Assembly: GCA_029718625.1 (NCBI GenBank)
Contig: CM056377.1
Span: forward strand, 103,552,585 to 103,616,584
Length of the DNA: 64,000 nt
Source: Synaphobranchus kaupii
Taxonomy: Eukaryota; Chordata; Actinopteri; Anguilliformes; Synaphobranchidae
Reading direction: 5' to 3'
Shown: positions 48,303 to 61,672 of the stretch, piece by piece
Numbering within the stretch: position 1 is the stretch's first letter
How the letters are laid out: each line of letters begins with the position of its first letter
The notes under the pieces: generated by a model
The model's input: the letters and a program-made list of their open reading frames with translations, nothing else
Told to the model about the DNA's origin: nothing
Databases searched by the model: none
Made by a program: the position numbers and the translations under genes

Positions 48303-48660
48303 AACATTACATTACATTACATTCATTTAGCAGACGCTTTTATCCAAAGCGACGTACAATTAGTGCATACAGGGACATCATCAAGATCACTACAGATCAG
48401 ACAAGACAAAGCACATCCTTCCCATAATGTAGCAGCTATCCCTAGTAATGAACGTTGACTGTAGTTCACAGTAAGCTGTGGGTAAATCAGCTATACTACA
48501 CTTCTATTCTAAATACTATTATAAACTATAACAAACAGACAGGAAAACACAGGGAACTAGTAAACACAGGGAACTGATATTCCTAGGTTAGAATATCAGT
48601 CAAGGTGGAGTCTGAAGAGGTGTGTCTTCAGGCCTCGACGGAATGCAGGCCGGGTTCGAG
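48303..48660 (+). mobile_element. Dispersed fish repeat (cattacatt...tttagcagacgc family)
   Basis: Begins with acattacattacattcattt and then agcagacgcttttatccaaa and gcgacgtacaat, a repeat start seen very widely in fish genomes. It ends in a block with gaagaggtgtgtcttcaggc. There is no protein coding. A related start is present at 57787. The class (SINE or non-autonomous DNA element) could not be decided. An 18-bp internal duplication (aaacacagggaact twice) lies at 48545-48575. Confidence 0.65.
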
Positions 48661-48674
48661 TAGAACGTAGGAAG

Positions 48675-48850
48675 AAGTGGATTTAAGGTAATAATAATTG
48701 TGCACATATCTTTTTCTTCTGCTTCTTCTTTTTCATCATCATATTCTTCATCTGAAACATGCAGAAATGAAAAATTGCCAAAACTGAAATTGGCATGTGG
48801 GGACTTCTGTGTGTACATTGGTACCATCCAGTCATCCCATTCTAGCATGG
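48675..48850 (-). other. Weak candidate exon with an acidic reading frame
   Basis: The minus strand reads from 48848 MLEWDDWMVPMYTQKSPHAN through to DEEYDDEKEEAEEKDM. A pyrimidine-rich tract and tttcag lie directly before the DEEYDD part (about 48757-48760), which is a good splice acceptor. No matching donor is obvious after the acidic run. The frame may be chance in a GAA-rich stretch, part of an old transposon gene, or a host exon. Confidence 0.2.
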
Positions 48851-51319
48851 AGGGAACCAGGAGAAAAATAAGCTGATCTATTGAAGAATTAACCTCTAAA
48901 CATTTTTAATATATCAATAAATACATTAATAAAACGTACTCTTTCTTGATATCTGTAACCCACAATGTTTTCAAAAGCAGGGAGAAAGCAAATTATTATT
49001 ATAAATCCGTATATCCACTGTTTTGCCCATGTCACTCAAAAGTTAGCCGTGAACACACTTGACAAGTGGAGTGGAGTGTAAGCAGCAGGCGACACCAAGT
49101 GTTCCGGAGGAGTACCGTGGATGTCTACGCTCTTCCGAATTTGGGTTCGCGGCATGAATGCGGCTGCTGTTGCAGACGATTTGGACATTCCAAATTGGGG
49201 TGCGAATTGGATATACTCAGCCCCACGTTTGGTGCCAAATTCATAAAATATATAAATAAATAAAAGTAAAAAAATACAAAAAATTGAATGGACCATCTCA
49301 TGGTGAAGAAACTGCATGATTCCTATACGATTCCTTTATGATGAACAAGTTGGGTGAACGACTGGCTTGTTCACTGGCTCTGCATATTGCTTGCCTTCTT
49401 AAAAGGGTACAGAGCATACTGTACACCATACCCAAAGAAGGAGCTCTTAAAGAAGAATGCAACACATTCTATATTTACAGAGGATATCCCCGGCTCATCT
49501 CTTTCAGCCGCCTGCCCGTTGAGAGCGAGCACAAGAGACGACAGCAGTTGTGTGTGATATATGGAGCGATGGGGAAGTGTGCGAGCCCCCTGATCACAGT
49601 GCTCTCTGCTTTATCTCCCCTCTCTCAGAGACAGAGAGCTGACAGCATGGTCCATTATACCTCTCGTGCCCACAGCTCTGTTTATGCTAGTGGGGAGGGG
49701 AGAGCCAGGACTCTCCCACACTGACAGATGCCAGCCCTGTGACCCTCCTCACCCGGGCCAGACAGGCGGGCGAGCGACGCTCCACAGACACACAAATGAT
49801 GCCAGAGCGGCGCTCCTAGGGCAGGGAGACAGACCGGGGGCAGACAGGGAGCCAAGCATGACCCCATCGCTGCTCCACTCTGCCAGCGACTAATAGCCAG
49901 AGCGCCCAGAGAGCCAGGTGCAGGACTGTTTGTGTTTCTTGATAATTGTGTCAAATATTATTACAGCCTGCGATTCCGGCCCTGCATCCAGTTCTCCACC
50001 TTTTGGGAACGCAAGAAAATCACATAGCTACAAATGAGCCTCAAAATTAAAAAATAAAATGGCCGACAGTTTACAGAGCACTCACGGATAATCGCTAGCA
50101 CATTAGATAAAGCAGCTGGGATTTCCATAATGTTTAATACGAGAGAGAGAAAGATGAGAGCTTTGGTACAATCATTTTTTGGAGTGCACTGACTTGAGAA
50201 TGGGTTTCTGTGTCCGTGTGAAAAATATATCTAATAATACCAAAGTTAAACTGTAGTAAAACGAAAAAAAGTCACCCCTCCCCCGCCACTCACTCATGTA
50301 GCTTTGCTTTGAAAAGACGGCAGCCAGTATTTATTTATGTCTTTGTTTAAAAAGAAAGGGTCTATCAGTGTATTGCAAACATTTAATTAGTTTCAGACAA
50401 TTTGCCCTGTGCTCTCAATGCATGTCATTAAATGTGTTTTCCGGTTCTTAAAAACACCAAGTGACGAAATGTACTGGGACTTCATGACTGCATAAGAAAT
50501 ATAGCTCATAGCCAGAGAGCCAGATATGTTGAAAAGGCCGTGTGGGATACAGTGCATATCTTAGGACGCCTCTTGTCAGAGAGGCATGCCGCCAGATGGA
50601 CAGGCAGATCAAATGGCGTTCAGCGGCGCTCGGTTTCAGGCCCAGATTAAATTATGCAATTTCATATGGCTGATGTAAACCTAAGGGCATGTGCCTTGCT
50701 TGAAACGTTGCCTTCAGGGGTAAAAAAATAAAAATAAAAAAAGGCCTATTTTATTGTCAAGGGAGCAACAGCCCTCTGCCATGCATTTGTGCTGGACTTT
50801 TGCTTGTATTCGCAGGCTTGGGTAACTCATTGAATCGCACTCATTCCCACAGTTTAATGTTATTGACGTAATTGATGCGGATCTGAAATGGAACCAGGTG
50901 CACTAATCTGATGTTCTGCAGCACAGTGCTGACACGCCGGTCACAAACTCGGCAGGGACATTTTGTGAAATGTTTTTTCAAAACATTTCCAGTTCTTCTC
51001 CGATCATCTACAAAAGAGCTGGAGCTGTTTGTGTAGAAAATAGGTCAGACTGGCTTGTATATTAAACAGGCATATCCCTCTTCTGACCACTAGAGTGTAA
51101 CAATGCTGAGATGTATGCTCTAAAACTTATTTTGGTTTAATATAAGTAAATGCTTAAAGCTAATTTGGACCAGACAGCGGTGAGCCAATTCTCCAGCTGT
51201 AACTGTCAAAACTAAATGTATCATGTACTGGATTTGCCAAATAGACCAAACTAGGGACTAACTTTAAGCACACTATACATTTCTTCTGTTAGCTTCCTGG
51301 TATCTGGGCCACTGTCGGT
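48851..51319. other. Unique DNA with repeat-free, GC-balanced blocks (49480-50720)
   Basis: 49480-49950 is GC-rich with frames on both strands that have no protein resemblance. 49960-50720 is repeat-free and contains aattaaaaaataaaatgg, gataatcgctagc and attaaattatgcaatttcat type words, like vertebrate conserved non-coding elements. No exon was recognised. Confidence 0.35.
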
Positions 51320-51337
51320 GGGGGGGGGGGGGGGGGG
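51320..51337. repeat. Poly-G tract (18 G) with cccgggcc-rich flank
   Basis: Uninterrupted G homopolymer. The following 140 bp contain attgtcccgggcc twice and a related ttgttctgggcc, suggesting a small diverged local repeat. Confidence 0.85.
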
Positions 51338-54300
51338 ACACCCGGGTGTATTGTCCCGGGCCCAGGAGGAGGGGGGCAATGGCCTATGAACTTGTGGTAA
51401 ATATTATTGTCCCGGGCCTGGGAATAATATAATAATATAATTTTGTTCTGGGCCTGGAAATTTCACCCGGCAGCCCTGATGAAATAAATAACTACATCAC
51501 ATCACCATTAAGTCCCAAATGAATACATATTTTGAATGGATGTAGTCTAAGATGCACTTCAAACTTATTTCCAGAGTACCAAGTTTGAATCGTCACTTTG
51601 TTGTATAGTGACTTTCTGTTGGGGTAGGGGGCTGTTTTGTTTAGTTGTTATACATTACATCTCTGTGTTTTTCATGTTCTGAATGGTTGCTCATGTAGGC
51701 TACATGGGCTAGGCCTGGACTTTGATGTGGCTGAATCAATGTGTTCTTTATGTGGTGCTACACATTTGCGAGCACAAATTACTCAGTAGTTTGAGATGAA
51801 TGGAGCCTTCCTTCTTTAAATGTCTGTACATCCTCGTTTGCCTGTTTTTAAACAACATAAGTAACATTTGATATCCAGTAACACTGTAATTTACTTTTCT
51901 GTTAGGGAAACCAGCTTCCTTTATCACTAGTATAAATCACAAAGGCTCTCAACTTCAAACCTTTCACCCAAAAACTGTCATGTCTGTTTACAATATTGAA
52001 AAAAATACTTGGACAGAACAGATACATAATTGATATGGAACTACAATATGCAAACAGACACAAGCCATAAACAAATTAAATACTGAATTTGTTGTGTTCC
52101 AGAAGACAAGGTGTTTTACAGTGAAATACTCCTTTGAGTGGTGAAGGTCTGAGTGAGTCTGACAGTTGGTTTTATGTCAATGCAGTCATGTGGTGAGGAG
52201 GCGATCATGTTCTTGACCCTTGGAGCATTATTCAAACGCCAGGGTGGAGGCTCATGTGAGGCTCTAGGGTATCCAATGTTAACCAGAAATATTATTTTGC
52301 TGGGAGGAAGAATATTCATCAAGCAAATCGCTCCTATATTGGTCCTATATTGGCATTGGTCATCATCATCCATTGTCACTTCCACATTTCTGTGAGATTT
52401 GTTGTTCCTGTAGAAATATGCATTTTAGCCTTTAATCCACTTTGTTACTCCTCGTGTCAAAGAGCTGCTGTCTTGTTTCTGAGGTCATGGCGGGACACAC
52501 GTTACACAATAAAGTGGGGTGTGTTTTTTGTGAAAACCTGTGCAAATCAAAAGTTTTGATCTTACAGATGTGGCCCGCTGCTGGATTTGGTCTGTGAAGG
52601 GGTGATGTGGCCTCGCTTCCCCCCACTGCCAGGGGCAAGATCTCCCCTGCGATTGGATGCCAAAAATGGATGGTGCGCGTGACTCCCCAGATCTCCACAT
52701 CCTCTCGCTGAGAGACCTCAGTCCAACACAGATATAAATCTGTCTAGCACATGGAGATGCAGGCTCTCTACACATGCTCTTTCCTCTGGTCGTCTCTCTT
52801 TGCTCATCTGTTAACTAGCAGCAGCATCACCATTAGATGAGCTTAATGACATGGGGTCCGTTTCTTACGGGGCGCCCTGTTAGACGGTGAAGGGGGATAC
52901 TTCTGTGGGTGCAGCTCTGCGGTCAATATGAATCTCTCCCACAAGCAGTGCCTCACATTATGCAAGCATTATCACAGTGAGCGTGCAGAGCCTGAATATA
53001 GCTTTATCAATCTGACAGGTGGCTTGTGTTTGCAAAAAAATGTGTCCATATTTCCTTAGCCCATTGTTGCAAGGAACAAAATGTATTTTGTTGAACTTTT
53101 GGCCACCACAATCTACGACCATATGGTAGTTTTTAACAACCCATTCTTTATCAAGATGTGGTTTCATATTTATATTAAATACTCTGGATCTGGCCACAGG
53201 TCCATCCTGTAAATTATACAATATTGTTATGTATGAACCCTTGAAAGAATTTACAAAATGATTCACATGAAATTTAGTTTCAGTTACTGCATATTTCGTT
53301 CAGCTGATTTCACTGTTGCGTTGCACATGTAACCAGCTCCACTGCAGTTTAAATCTATTAGTTTGCTATGTAAAAAAGTATTTTCTTTTGTTCTGAAATA
53401 TAGTTAGATTCCAATGATAGCTATGCCAGAGCCATTGCTGGTATCTTGCATAATATATGGTATGTAAAGTATTTCGGCCTTTTGCCGAGGATTGGCCTTG
53501 GAGATATCCCTCTGATTGTATGTTGCTCCAAAAACGTAAAAGTTAAAATAATTTTACCCATTTATGAAACCCCCCAAAGATTTATCTCCACATCATCTAC
53601 TTAAGAAGCAAACTCATCCTATGGACAGACAAGCTATCAAGTTTATATTCATACATTATTATTGGAATAATTAAATGGTATTGTGAGGGATTGCGGTTGA
53701 ATTGGCTGTTATCTTCATAATTTTTATTGGGTCTCAAGCTTGCCTTTCTTAGGGTAATCCCCTGTGGTAAATCATTTTAGGGAAATATCATTCAGGCAGC
53801 TCAATGGAAGTGTTACTTAAGAATACTTAAGGTTTCATAAATCTATTTATAGCAACAAATTAAATGGTAAGATTTTAAATAATTTACATTATAGTGTAAA
53901 CTATAAATGTTTTTCCTGTTTATGTGACAGGATCAAATGGCTCACCCCTACTTGTTTGAATAGCTTGTTGAATGAAAGTAGCTTAGAAGTATTGACTGAG
54001 AAAGACAGTAGGTGGGAATTAGAATGGGGAAAGGTCCTGACTGACTGTGATTTGCAGTAACATATCGTTCACTGGGCCCAGGAGCCACAGGTGAATGAGA
54101 GGACAGTTATCAGAACCTTAACCCCAATCAGCCCTGCCTGTGTGTAGGAGACAGGAGCCTCTGAGAATTTACATCTGCCCTGTTCAATTTGTCCAAGATC
54201 AGTATCAGCGAGCAGATCTACAACAAAGACAACAGTGTCATGTTGAAGCTTTTATTTACAAGTTAAAGTCAGGGTTAAAGATAGAGACAGAGGATTTACT

Positions 54301-55498
54301 GTAATGAGGGGGGTGGCTCCTCCATTTGCCTGAGTGCATTCTAGATGTTAGGATAGCTTAAAGATGTTTCAGCCCTTTACTGTAAGCACAGAAATCTCAT
54401 ATCTATCTCAAAACACATGTCCACCCGACATGGATTTCTTAACTCTCAACATTATACTTCATGCGTCAGATCCTCCTGCCCTCAGGGATTATTACATGCT
54501 TGACCATTTCAGTGCCGTGTGGTCCTCACAACTCAGTTCTGCAAGCATGCTTAGCGTTGAGATTAAATGGCATGTGACCAATCCAAATCCAAATCAGTTA
54601 CAAGCATCCAATAAAAGTGTCTACATGTAGTGATTCCTGAGTGCCAGACTTGAATGGTTTTATTAGGTTCTACTGCTTCTCAGCCCCTCTTTGCAGTGTC
54701 ATCTCTCCTATTTTAGCTAGACGTTTACAGTAAATTACCTGTGGGCAGGGGAAAAATGAGTTTCCCTAATAAGGTAGCAGCTTATCAAAGATCTTTATGT
54801 GGCTTGTGTGCCACAGGGGAGAAAGTGGGTAGCTTTTTGTGTGTTCACTTCATGCTATAAGAAAAAACAGGTGTGCAGCTTGTGCCGTTTACATTCTGTG
54901 CACTGTAAATATGGCCATCTTTATATAGATTATCAAAAATGTATTGTTTATGCACGGATACCACAGCATTTCCTCTCTCTTCATCCTATCTCCATACTTG
55001 GATGTATTGTTGGAAACACTCTACATCACAAAGGAATTCAGTGTCTGAAATAGCGTGTTTATCTCAACGGTTGTACACAATTCTAAAGCACATAGATAAA
55101 AATAACACCATAGGCACATCATTTTTCTCAATGGACTGTTGCAGTTTCTGACAAAAATATTTGGATCAGTTAAAAATAGACTCACATCCAGCTCCACTTG
55201 GCCATTTTAATAATATTTATTAAAGTTAGACTCAGGGAAAATGGCAAACAAGAGATATGAAAATATTCATCATGAATAAGAGGATAAGAAACATTCATTA
55301 TGAATCACTTCTGGATTCTTATGTGAATAGGGGTTTTATGAGGCAAAGTGAAATGTGATTGAAATATATGTATTTCTGTATTTTTGATACTGGCCAGGCC
55401 AAGAGTCTACCATGTGGTGGCCTAGATCTAAGGCCAGGTTGAAAGCAATCCAAATCGAGGTTGAGTTGCTTACTTGACTTTTCTTTGCCTCAGTCTAA
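51338..55498. other. Unique DNA, no gene seen
   Basis: 52560-52930 is GC-balanced with two overlapping minus-strand frames (52432-52775) of no recognisable family. The rest is AT-rich. No repeat family was recognised. Confidence 0.4.
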
Positions 55499-55998
55499 NN
55501 NNNNNNNNNNNNNNNNNNNNNNNNNNNNNNNNNNNNNNNNNNNNNNNNNNNNNNNNNNNNNNNNNNNNNNNNNNNNNNNNNNNNNNNNNNNNNNNNNNNN
55601 NNNNNNNNNNNNNNNNNNNNNNNNNNNNNNNNNNNNNNNNNNNNNNNNNNNNNNNNNNNNNNNNNNNNNNNNNNNNNNNNNNNNNNNNNNNNNNNNNNNN
55701 NNNNNNNNNNNNNNNNNNNNNNNNNNNNNNNNNNNNNNNNNNNNNNNNNNNNNNNNNNNNNNNNNNNNNNNNNNNNNNNNNNNNNNNNNNNNNNNNNNNN
55801 NNNNNNNNNNNNNNNNNNNNNNNNNNNNNNNNNNNNNNNNNNNNNNNNNNNNNNNNNNNNNNNNNNNNNNNNNNNNNNNNNNNNNNNNNNNNNNNNNNNN
55901 NNNNNNNNNNNNNNNNNNNNNNNNNNNNNNNNNNNNNNNNNNNNNNNNNNNNNNNNNNNNNNNNNNNNNNNNNNNNNNNNNNNNNNNNNNNNNNNNNN
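55499..55998. other. Assembly gap (500 N)
   Basis: Exactly 500 unknown bases, a length often used as a placeholder, so the true size is unknown. Open frames running across it are artefacts. Confidence 0.99.
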
Positions 55999-57786
55999 GA
56001 CTAGGTTGTGCTCAAATAATAAACCAGTGATTTGTTTTCCCTTGGAGAAACACAACACGTACAGTATTCATTGTTTTCAGCAAGGATATTTAGCCAAGTT
56101 GCCTGGTGGAGCTAGTAGAATAATAATAAAGTAATATTAACAATGAATCTTTCCAAGACAAATAGATTTGAGCCTTCAGAGTATACCATGAGGACGCTCA
56201 CTGCACGCAACTGATATCTTATTTACCGTGCATGGGGTAGAACAGCAAAGCCCCTAAGGCCCAAGGAGGCCCTGACTAAAGCTGTCGTATGACGCTAGCT
56301 TGGCTGCGCCATCTTTGCCAAAAACCTGTCCTGATTTGATGGAATAAATCTGTAGGTATCTTTTTTGCACATCAGATCAGTGTTATCTCGCGTATCTCAA
56401 CTGACATTGACTTCATAGCAGATATGGCGAGGCAAAAGAGCGAAAGGAAGAGATGACTTTCAAAAGATTTTTATGTAGCAGTGCAATGAAAAAGAATGTC
56501 ATGCTCCTAGCACTAACACCTTCCAGAGAAAATCTCAGCCCAGGCCCAGGGTGCCAAATACAACAAGCTTTGCTTTCCAGAGTCCAGGCTGGGAAAACAA
56601 GTCAACCACCCTAAGGGTTGATCACATGTTTTCAAAAAGTGAGTAGACAAAATCCCAGTTTTAACCAGCTTCCATAAAAGTTTACAGTACAGTTCAATCA
56701 TTGAATTGAATTGAATTGCATGTACATTGTATAAATGCTTAATTTGGGTGGGATTAGCATGTACTGTATTTAAGATTAATATTTAGGCATACTTATACGT
56801 GTGATGATTTCTGAACCACGTCCTGTAATTTTTTAGCTTCTTCTTTCTCCAGACAATAATGCAAGCTGGCCCTGCTACCAGCCATAGTTAAACTTAAAGA
56901 TAGAAAATGTAAATGTTTACATGTCATTTTTGCCTTTTGATTGGTTATTTAGTTTATGATTAGTTATTTGTATTGTTAGGATGGGCTCCTATAGCTCTGT
57001 ATGCGAAATGTAAGTACTGTCAGAAGCATATTTGTCCATGAGGAAAAAAATAAATATCCATTTCCAGGGTGTTCATTTGAATGTACCTTTCATATGAAAA
57101 CAAATGATTTAGAAACAATTTAAATGGTTCAGAAATCTCCCAGTTCAGCATTAGGGTTTAGAAGCTGCTGATGGCCTGAAATTTAGCTGATTATTGGTTA
57201 TGTTGCTGATGTATACAGCCTATTATTGGTTTTCCAAGCACAGGTGGCACAGTTTTTAATTTTGTTGCATTTTTCTATGCTTTTTAGATCTTGTATATCC
57301 TTTTTCCAATAGACATGTGAGATGTATTTCAAAATGCGTTGTTTAAATTCACTTTTTATCTTGAGTTGTTTAATGTTGCTCCCTTGCAAAGTTTGTAATG
57401 TTTATTGTCATTTCACTGGGGATTCACCATTGTTAATTACTTATTGTTCTTAATGAAAAGCACAAGTCATTCAACAAGAGTTCTGTGGAAATACAAAAAT
57501 GTCTGCGTATGCATAACTACTGAAAAAAATCACACTTTTGATAAGCCAGACTTATTGACAAGCACAACTTGCAACAATTTTTATATGCTAAAGGACTTTT
57601 ATATGCTAAAGGAAAACATGAATTTTAGTCTTGATTAGATCCTGCTGTTAACTCTGAAAAATAGACAACTTGTTATTTTAGTATTGTTTAGATAAAATTG
57701 TGCATTCTTTTAATCACACTATTAAACACAACACATTACATAATATTCATAATTGTTAATGATTTGACAGCACTAATTATTATTTT
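55999..57786. other. AT-rich unique DNA, no gene seen
   Basis: A short (TTGAA)n tract lies at about 56700-56717. An 18-bp tandem copy of cttttatatgctaaagga lies at 57578-57613. No coding region was recognised. Confidence 0.4.
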
Positions 57787-57850
57787 TATTACATTACATT
57801 ATTTTAATTTAGCAGACACACTAATCCAGAATGACCTACAATGAAAGAGA
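57787..57850 (+). mobile_element. Partial copy of the cattacatt...tttagcagac repeat
   Basis: Reads ttacattacattattttaat then ttagcagacacactaatcca and gaatgacctacaatg, aligning with the first 60 bp of the repeat at 48303. The rest of that repeat is not recognisable here. Confidence 0.6.
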
Positions 57851-58275
57851 ACATAAATGTATCCAGCAGACTTATGTGAACAACAGTGCCAGACTTTGCT
57901 AAAACATTCCCAGACCAGCAAGTGTAAGTGCGACATCAATAAAGCACTAAATGTAAGCTGATTTATACCAACCTAGAACCATAATATATGGTGTGATTAA
58001 TGCACTATAATAATGTAAAACTGTCGGTAGGCCATCCTTGCTTGCGGCAACTCTATAGCATGGCAGGATCTTCTCAGCTCTGTACCACAATCCCTACTCT
58101 CGCTCAAGCAACATGATGAAGGCCCTCTAAGTACATGGAATGCTTACAACAGTCAATGCAATAGTCAATATAATATAGGAACAGTTCCTCAATATTACAT
58201 CTCACAACAGCATAATACACAAATAATACACCATTCACATGGTGTTACATAGATTCTCCAACAATGGATTGATCA

Positions 58276-58780
58276 TGTCTTAGAATGCCAGAGATAGAGT
58301 CCCTGGCCCTAACCCAACCAAGTCTTAGAAGCCTACAGACAGACTCCTTTGACCTAAACCAACCAAATTATAGAATCCCACAGATAGACTTCTTTGCCGT
58401 AACCCAACCAAGTCATAGAATCCCACAGATAGACTTCTTTGCCCTAACCCAACTGAGTCCTAGAATCCCACAGATAGACTTCTTTGGCCTAACCCAACTG
58501 AGTCATAGAATCCCACAGATAGACTTCTTTGCCCTAACCCAACTGAGTCATAGAATCCCACAGATAGACTTCTTTGCCCTAACCCAACTGAGTCATAGAA
58601 TCCCACAGATAGACTTCTTTGCCCTAACCCAACTGAGTCCTAGAATCCCACAGATAGACTTCTTTGCCCTAACCCAACTGAGTCATAGAATCCCACAGAC
58701 AGACTTTCTTTGCCCTAACCCAACTGAGTCATAGAATCCCACAGATAGTGCCCTAGTCCATCTGAGTCTAAGAAGCCCAG
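58276..58780 (+). repeat. 45-bp minisatellite, about ten units, open in one frame
   Basis: Unit tagaatcccacagatagact followed by tctttgccctaacccaactg. The central units are nearly identical and the outer ones are diverged, the usual minisatellite pattern. Because 45 is a multiple of three and the unit has no stop in one frame, 58285-58734 stays open and would encode a 15-residue repeat (IPQIDFFALTQLSHR). The last full unit has one extra T (gactttcttt), which shifts the frame and ends it. No upstream signals or second coding exon support translation, so I treat it as a repeat. Confidence 0.9.
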
Positions 58781-61325
58781 TATGGAACAAGGCTGCTGCC
58801 ACTGCTGCTGCTACAGATGCCACTGTACTTCAAAGGACCTCATTTAACAGCAACACTTACAGCTAATTGAACAATGCAGCTATGAAGGCACTCTTAAACA
58901 TAGCTGCTAAATCAGCTGAATAATAAATAATACTGCTATGGTAACTAAAACATCACTGCTATGGAAACATGCCAGCTAACCAGCCACACAATACAAACAA
59001 AAAACTACCTGCTTTATGCAAGTAACTAAAAAACGTAACACAAAGCTTAAAATTACGACAAAAGTTACTCCAGTACAGCTACAAATTAAACATTACACTG
59101 GCTAACAAGCTCATTACTCATCTGATTTATTGCTACTCTGAGGGAGTTTAAACAAGTCTTCAATATTTATTTTGTATCTTTGATGTATTAAGCTTGTTTA
59201 AATGGATTATTGTTTTCCTTATTCAAGCGATTCTTGAAATCCCATAATAGGATGATCGTCTCATTGTAATCAATGTTAAAGTTTGCCACAAGGGCTTTTG
59301 TGAGCATCAAATGACTCCCTGTACCATGCACAACATACACATGCTAAATAGTTAATTGCATACATTGTTAATCTTTCACAGATGTGGTTAATCCAGTACA
59401 GTTGGTACTTACAGTCCATAATGATCACAGTACTGCTCTCAATAGTTTGAGGAGAAATTAATTTGGTGTGGTCAAATAGCTAATTTATTATAGTTTTTTT
59501 TTATTTTATTATTGTTTATGATGTTTATGATTCATGAAAACATATTTTGTCTGTTTGAAAGTCATGAAATTAGCAGTAAAAATTTCACAATGAAATTTGA
59601 TAGTGGATATATACCAAAAACAACAAATCTTCTTTTAAACTGCAGTTCAATTTACACTGTAAACAATGCCCATGTGCTTTCTTTGAAATGTAAACATCAT
59701 ATACCCTATATGATCTGTGTGACCACAATGGCCTTGTAATTTTCCCTAGGCATTTGAATGTCCAGAGTCCTGTCTTAGAAAAAAAGAGGAAATATTACAC
59801 TAAGTTATTAAATTGTCTGTTTTATCATTGGAATAAATAAAAAAAGACATAAAAGGTTTGACTTTCTGTGGCACACTAATTGGCACAGATTGTATTTTAA
59901 TGACACTGTCTGAAGACACCTTGCAATCATTAATTACAAAAGCAGAAACATTGATGAGAAAGAGAAATATGAGGTAGATATTTTTTTTAATTGGGGAATA
60001 AGAACATTGGGGTCCCATGTTTTAAAGAATGTGTCATTCTTCTTTTAAGACACGACTTGCAATCTGCGATAATATAACTTGCATTATCATTGTTGAACAT
60101 GCTGCATTTTCGATTCAGACTGCCGTATAATAAAAATGTATAATTCCCATTAATTTTCATGAAGGCTTGTGAGTCTAATTGAATTAAGTGAAGCAATAAC
60201 TCAGACACTGTGACCACATTACCTAGGCAACGGCGTTGTATATATTGCCAGGAAATTGAGTATGGACATCAACCATCTTACTGGAGCCAAGACATATCTT
60301 CAGAACAGAAAAAGATACTAGGTGGCCCAATTCTGGTGTTTCCAGGCATTCCTATCATTGGCCAGATGAACGGTAACTGAATCATCATCTTCTGTTTTCT
60401 TATTGGAACACATTGTAAACGTATCTATTCTGGGTCCGCCCTCGCTAATTAGCTTCTTCCTGTAAATGGATCTAACCATGTGAGAATTAATTTGTCAAAG
60501 GGTTATTGTAATAAAGTAAATGAGCAGGAGTTACCAAGACATTGCATATTTTTCTGGTTTGAGAACAATGGGAAAGGTGACTTTTTGGATGTATTAGGAA
60601 GGTTTCCTTGGAGCTCTCTGATGAGCACAGATGATACCCCAAGATGTTTTGATTTACATTTCTAAATCTAAAGAGCTTTTAAAAATACACTTCATTTTCT
60701 ACAGATTAATGTTTCCAATCTATACTTCTGGATACAATGTATATACTGTTTTATAGACATTTACAAAACAATAGCGCTTAATAAAATGTAAATCTCTACG
60801 AATTCCATTTAAAGAATATTCTACAGAATTGATCATACGTGGTCAAGATACATGGATTAATAGAAATTAAAGGAAGTTCCTTTTTTAATGTTTTTAATCC
60901 CAAAATTTGGGATTACAGGTTAAAGAACATGTTGGGGAAAATACTCACCAGCCATATGTAGAAAGGGAATTACTTGGTCAAGTGCCCTTTTTAATTTTTA
61001 ATTTATTTTTTGGCTAATGTCTTAGAGTATCTATAGGGTTGACATTTCAGCCAGCTTGTAAACGGTGGTCATTAGGGACTAAGACACTTGAGTAGTTCAG
61101 GTAATGAACATGTGAGCACTGAGCACTAATGAACGAGAAGAGCATTCCCGTTGAGCTGACAGGGCTCTGCTCTCTGGAAGCAACACACAATCATCCCTGT
61201 ACCCCTGAGCTAGCGTTTGGAGCCTGTATTGTGTCTCACCAACAGCTTGTATCAGCATCATTGTCCCGGTGGATTAATACAGGCTGACTTTCTTGTCAAT
61301 TTGTCCCCATTTTCCCCATATATCT
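58781..61325. other. AT-rich unique DNA, no gene seen
   Basis: Short frames only, no recognisable motif or repeat. Confidence 0.4.
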
Positions 61326-61419
61326 GCATGAATACAACATGTTTGTGCTTAAAGGGATCTTAGAGCCCTGCAGCATGAATACAACATGTTTGTGCTTAAA
61401 GGGATCTTAGAGCCCTGCA
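61326..61419 (+). repeat. Perfect tandem duplication of 47 bp
   Basis: 61326-61372 and 61373-61419 are identical, beginning gcatgaatacaacatg. With no differences it is either very recent or an assembly artefact. Confidence 0.95.
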
Positions 61420-61633
61420 GCTGTTTTGTGATAGCAGGAGAGAGCAGAGCTCCCATAAGGGAAGATAAGCAAGCCCATTTGTTTTGCATGAGGCATTTCT
61501 AAATCAGAGGCTAATGAAGAAAGTGGTACCACATGTGATTCCTTGAGCCTTGTGGAAGGGGACCACTTTTGGCCCATTCCCCCTACCTAAGAAACTGCCT
61601 CAGAAGCCCCTCACCTAACCCCACCTTCCCATC

Positions 61634-61636
<3 letters not shown>

Positions 61637-61671
<35 letters not shown>
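61637..61671. repeat. CA microsatellite
   Basis: Uninterrupted (CA)n of about 17 units followed by tgcacacagg. Confidence 0.95.

Positions 61672-61672
<1 letters not shown>

Noticed and set aside
55461..56058. Three frames of 176-189 codons
   Set aside because: They run through the 500-N gap and are artefacts.
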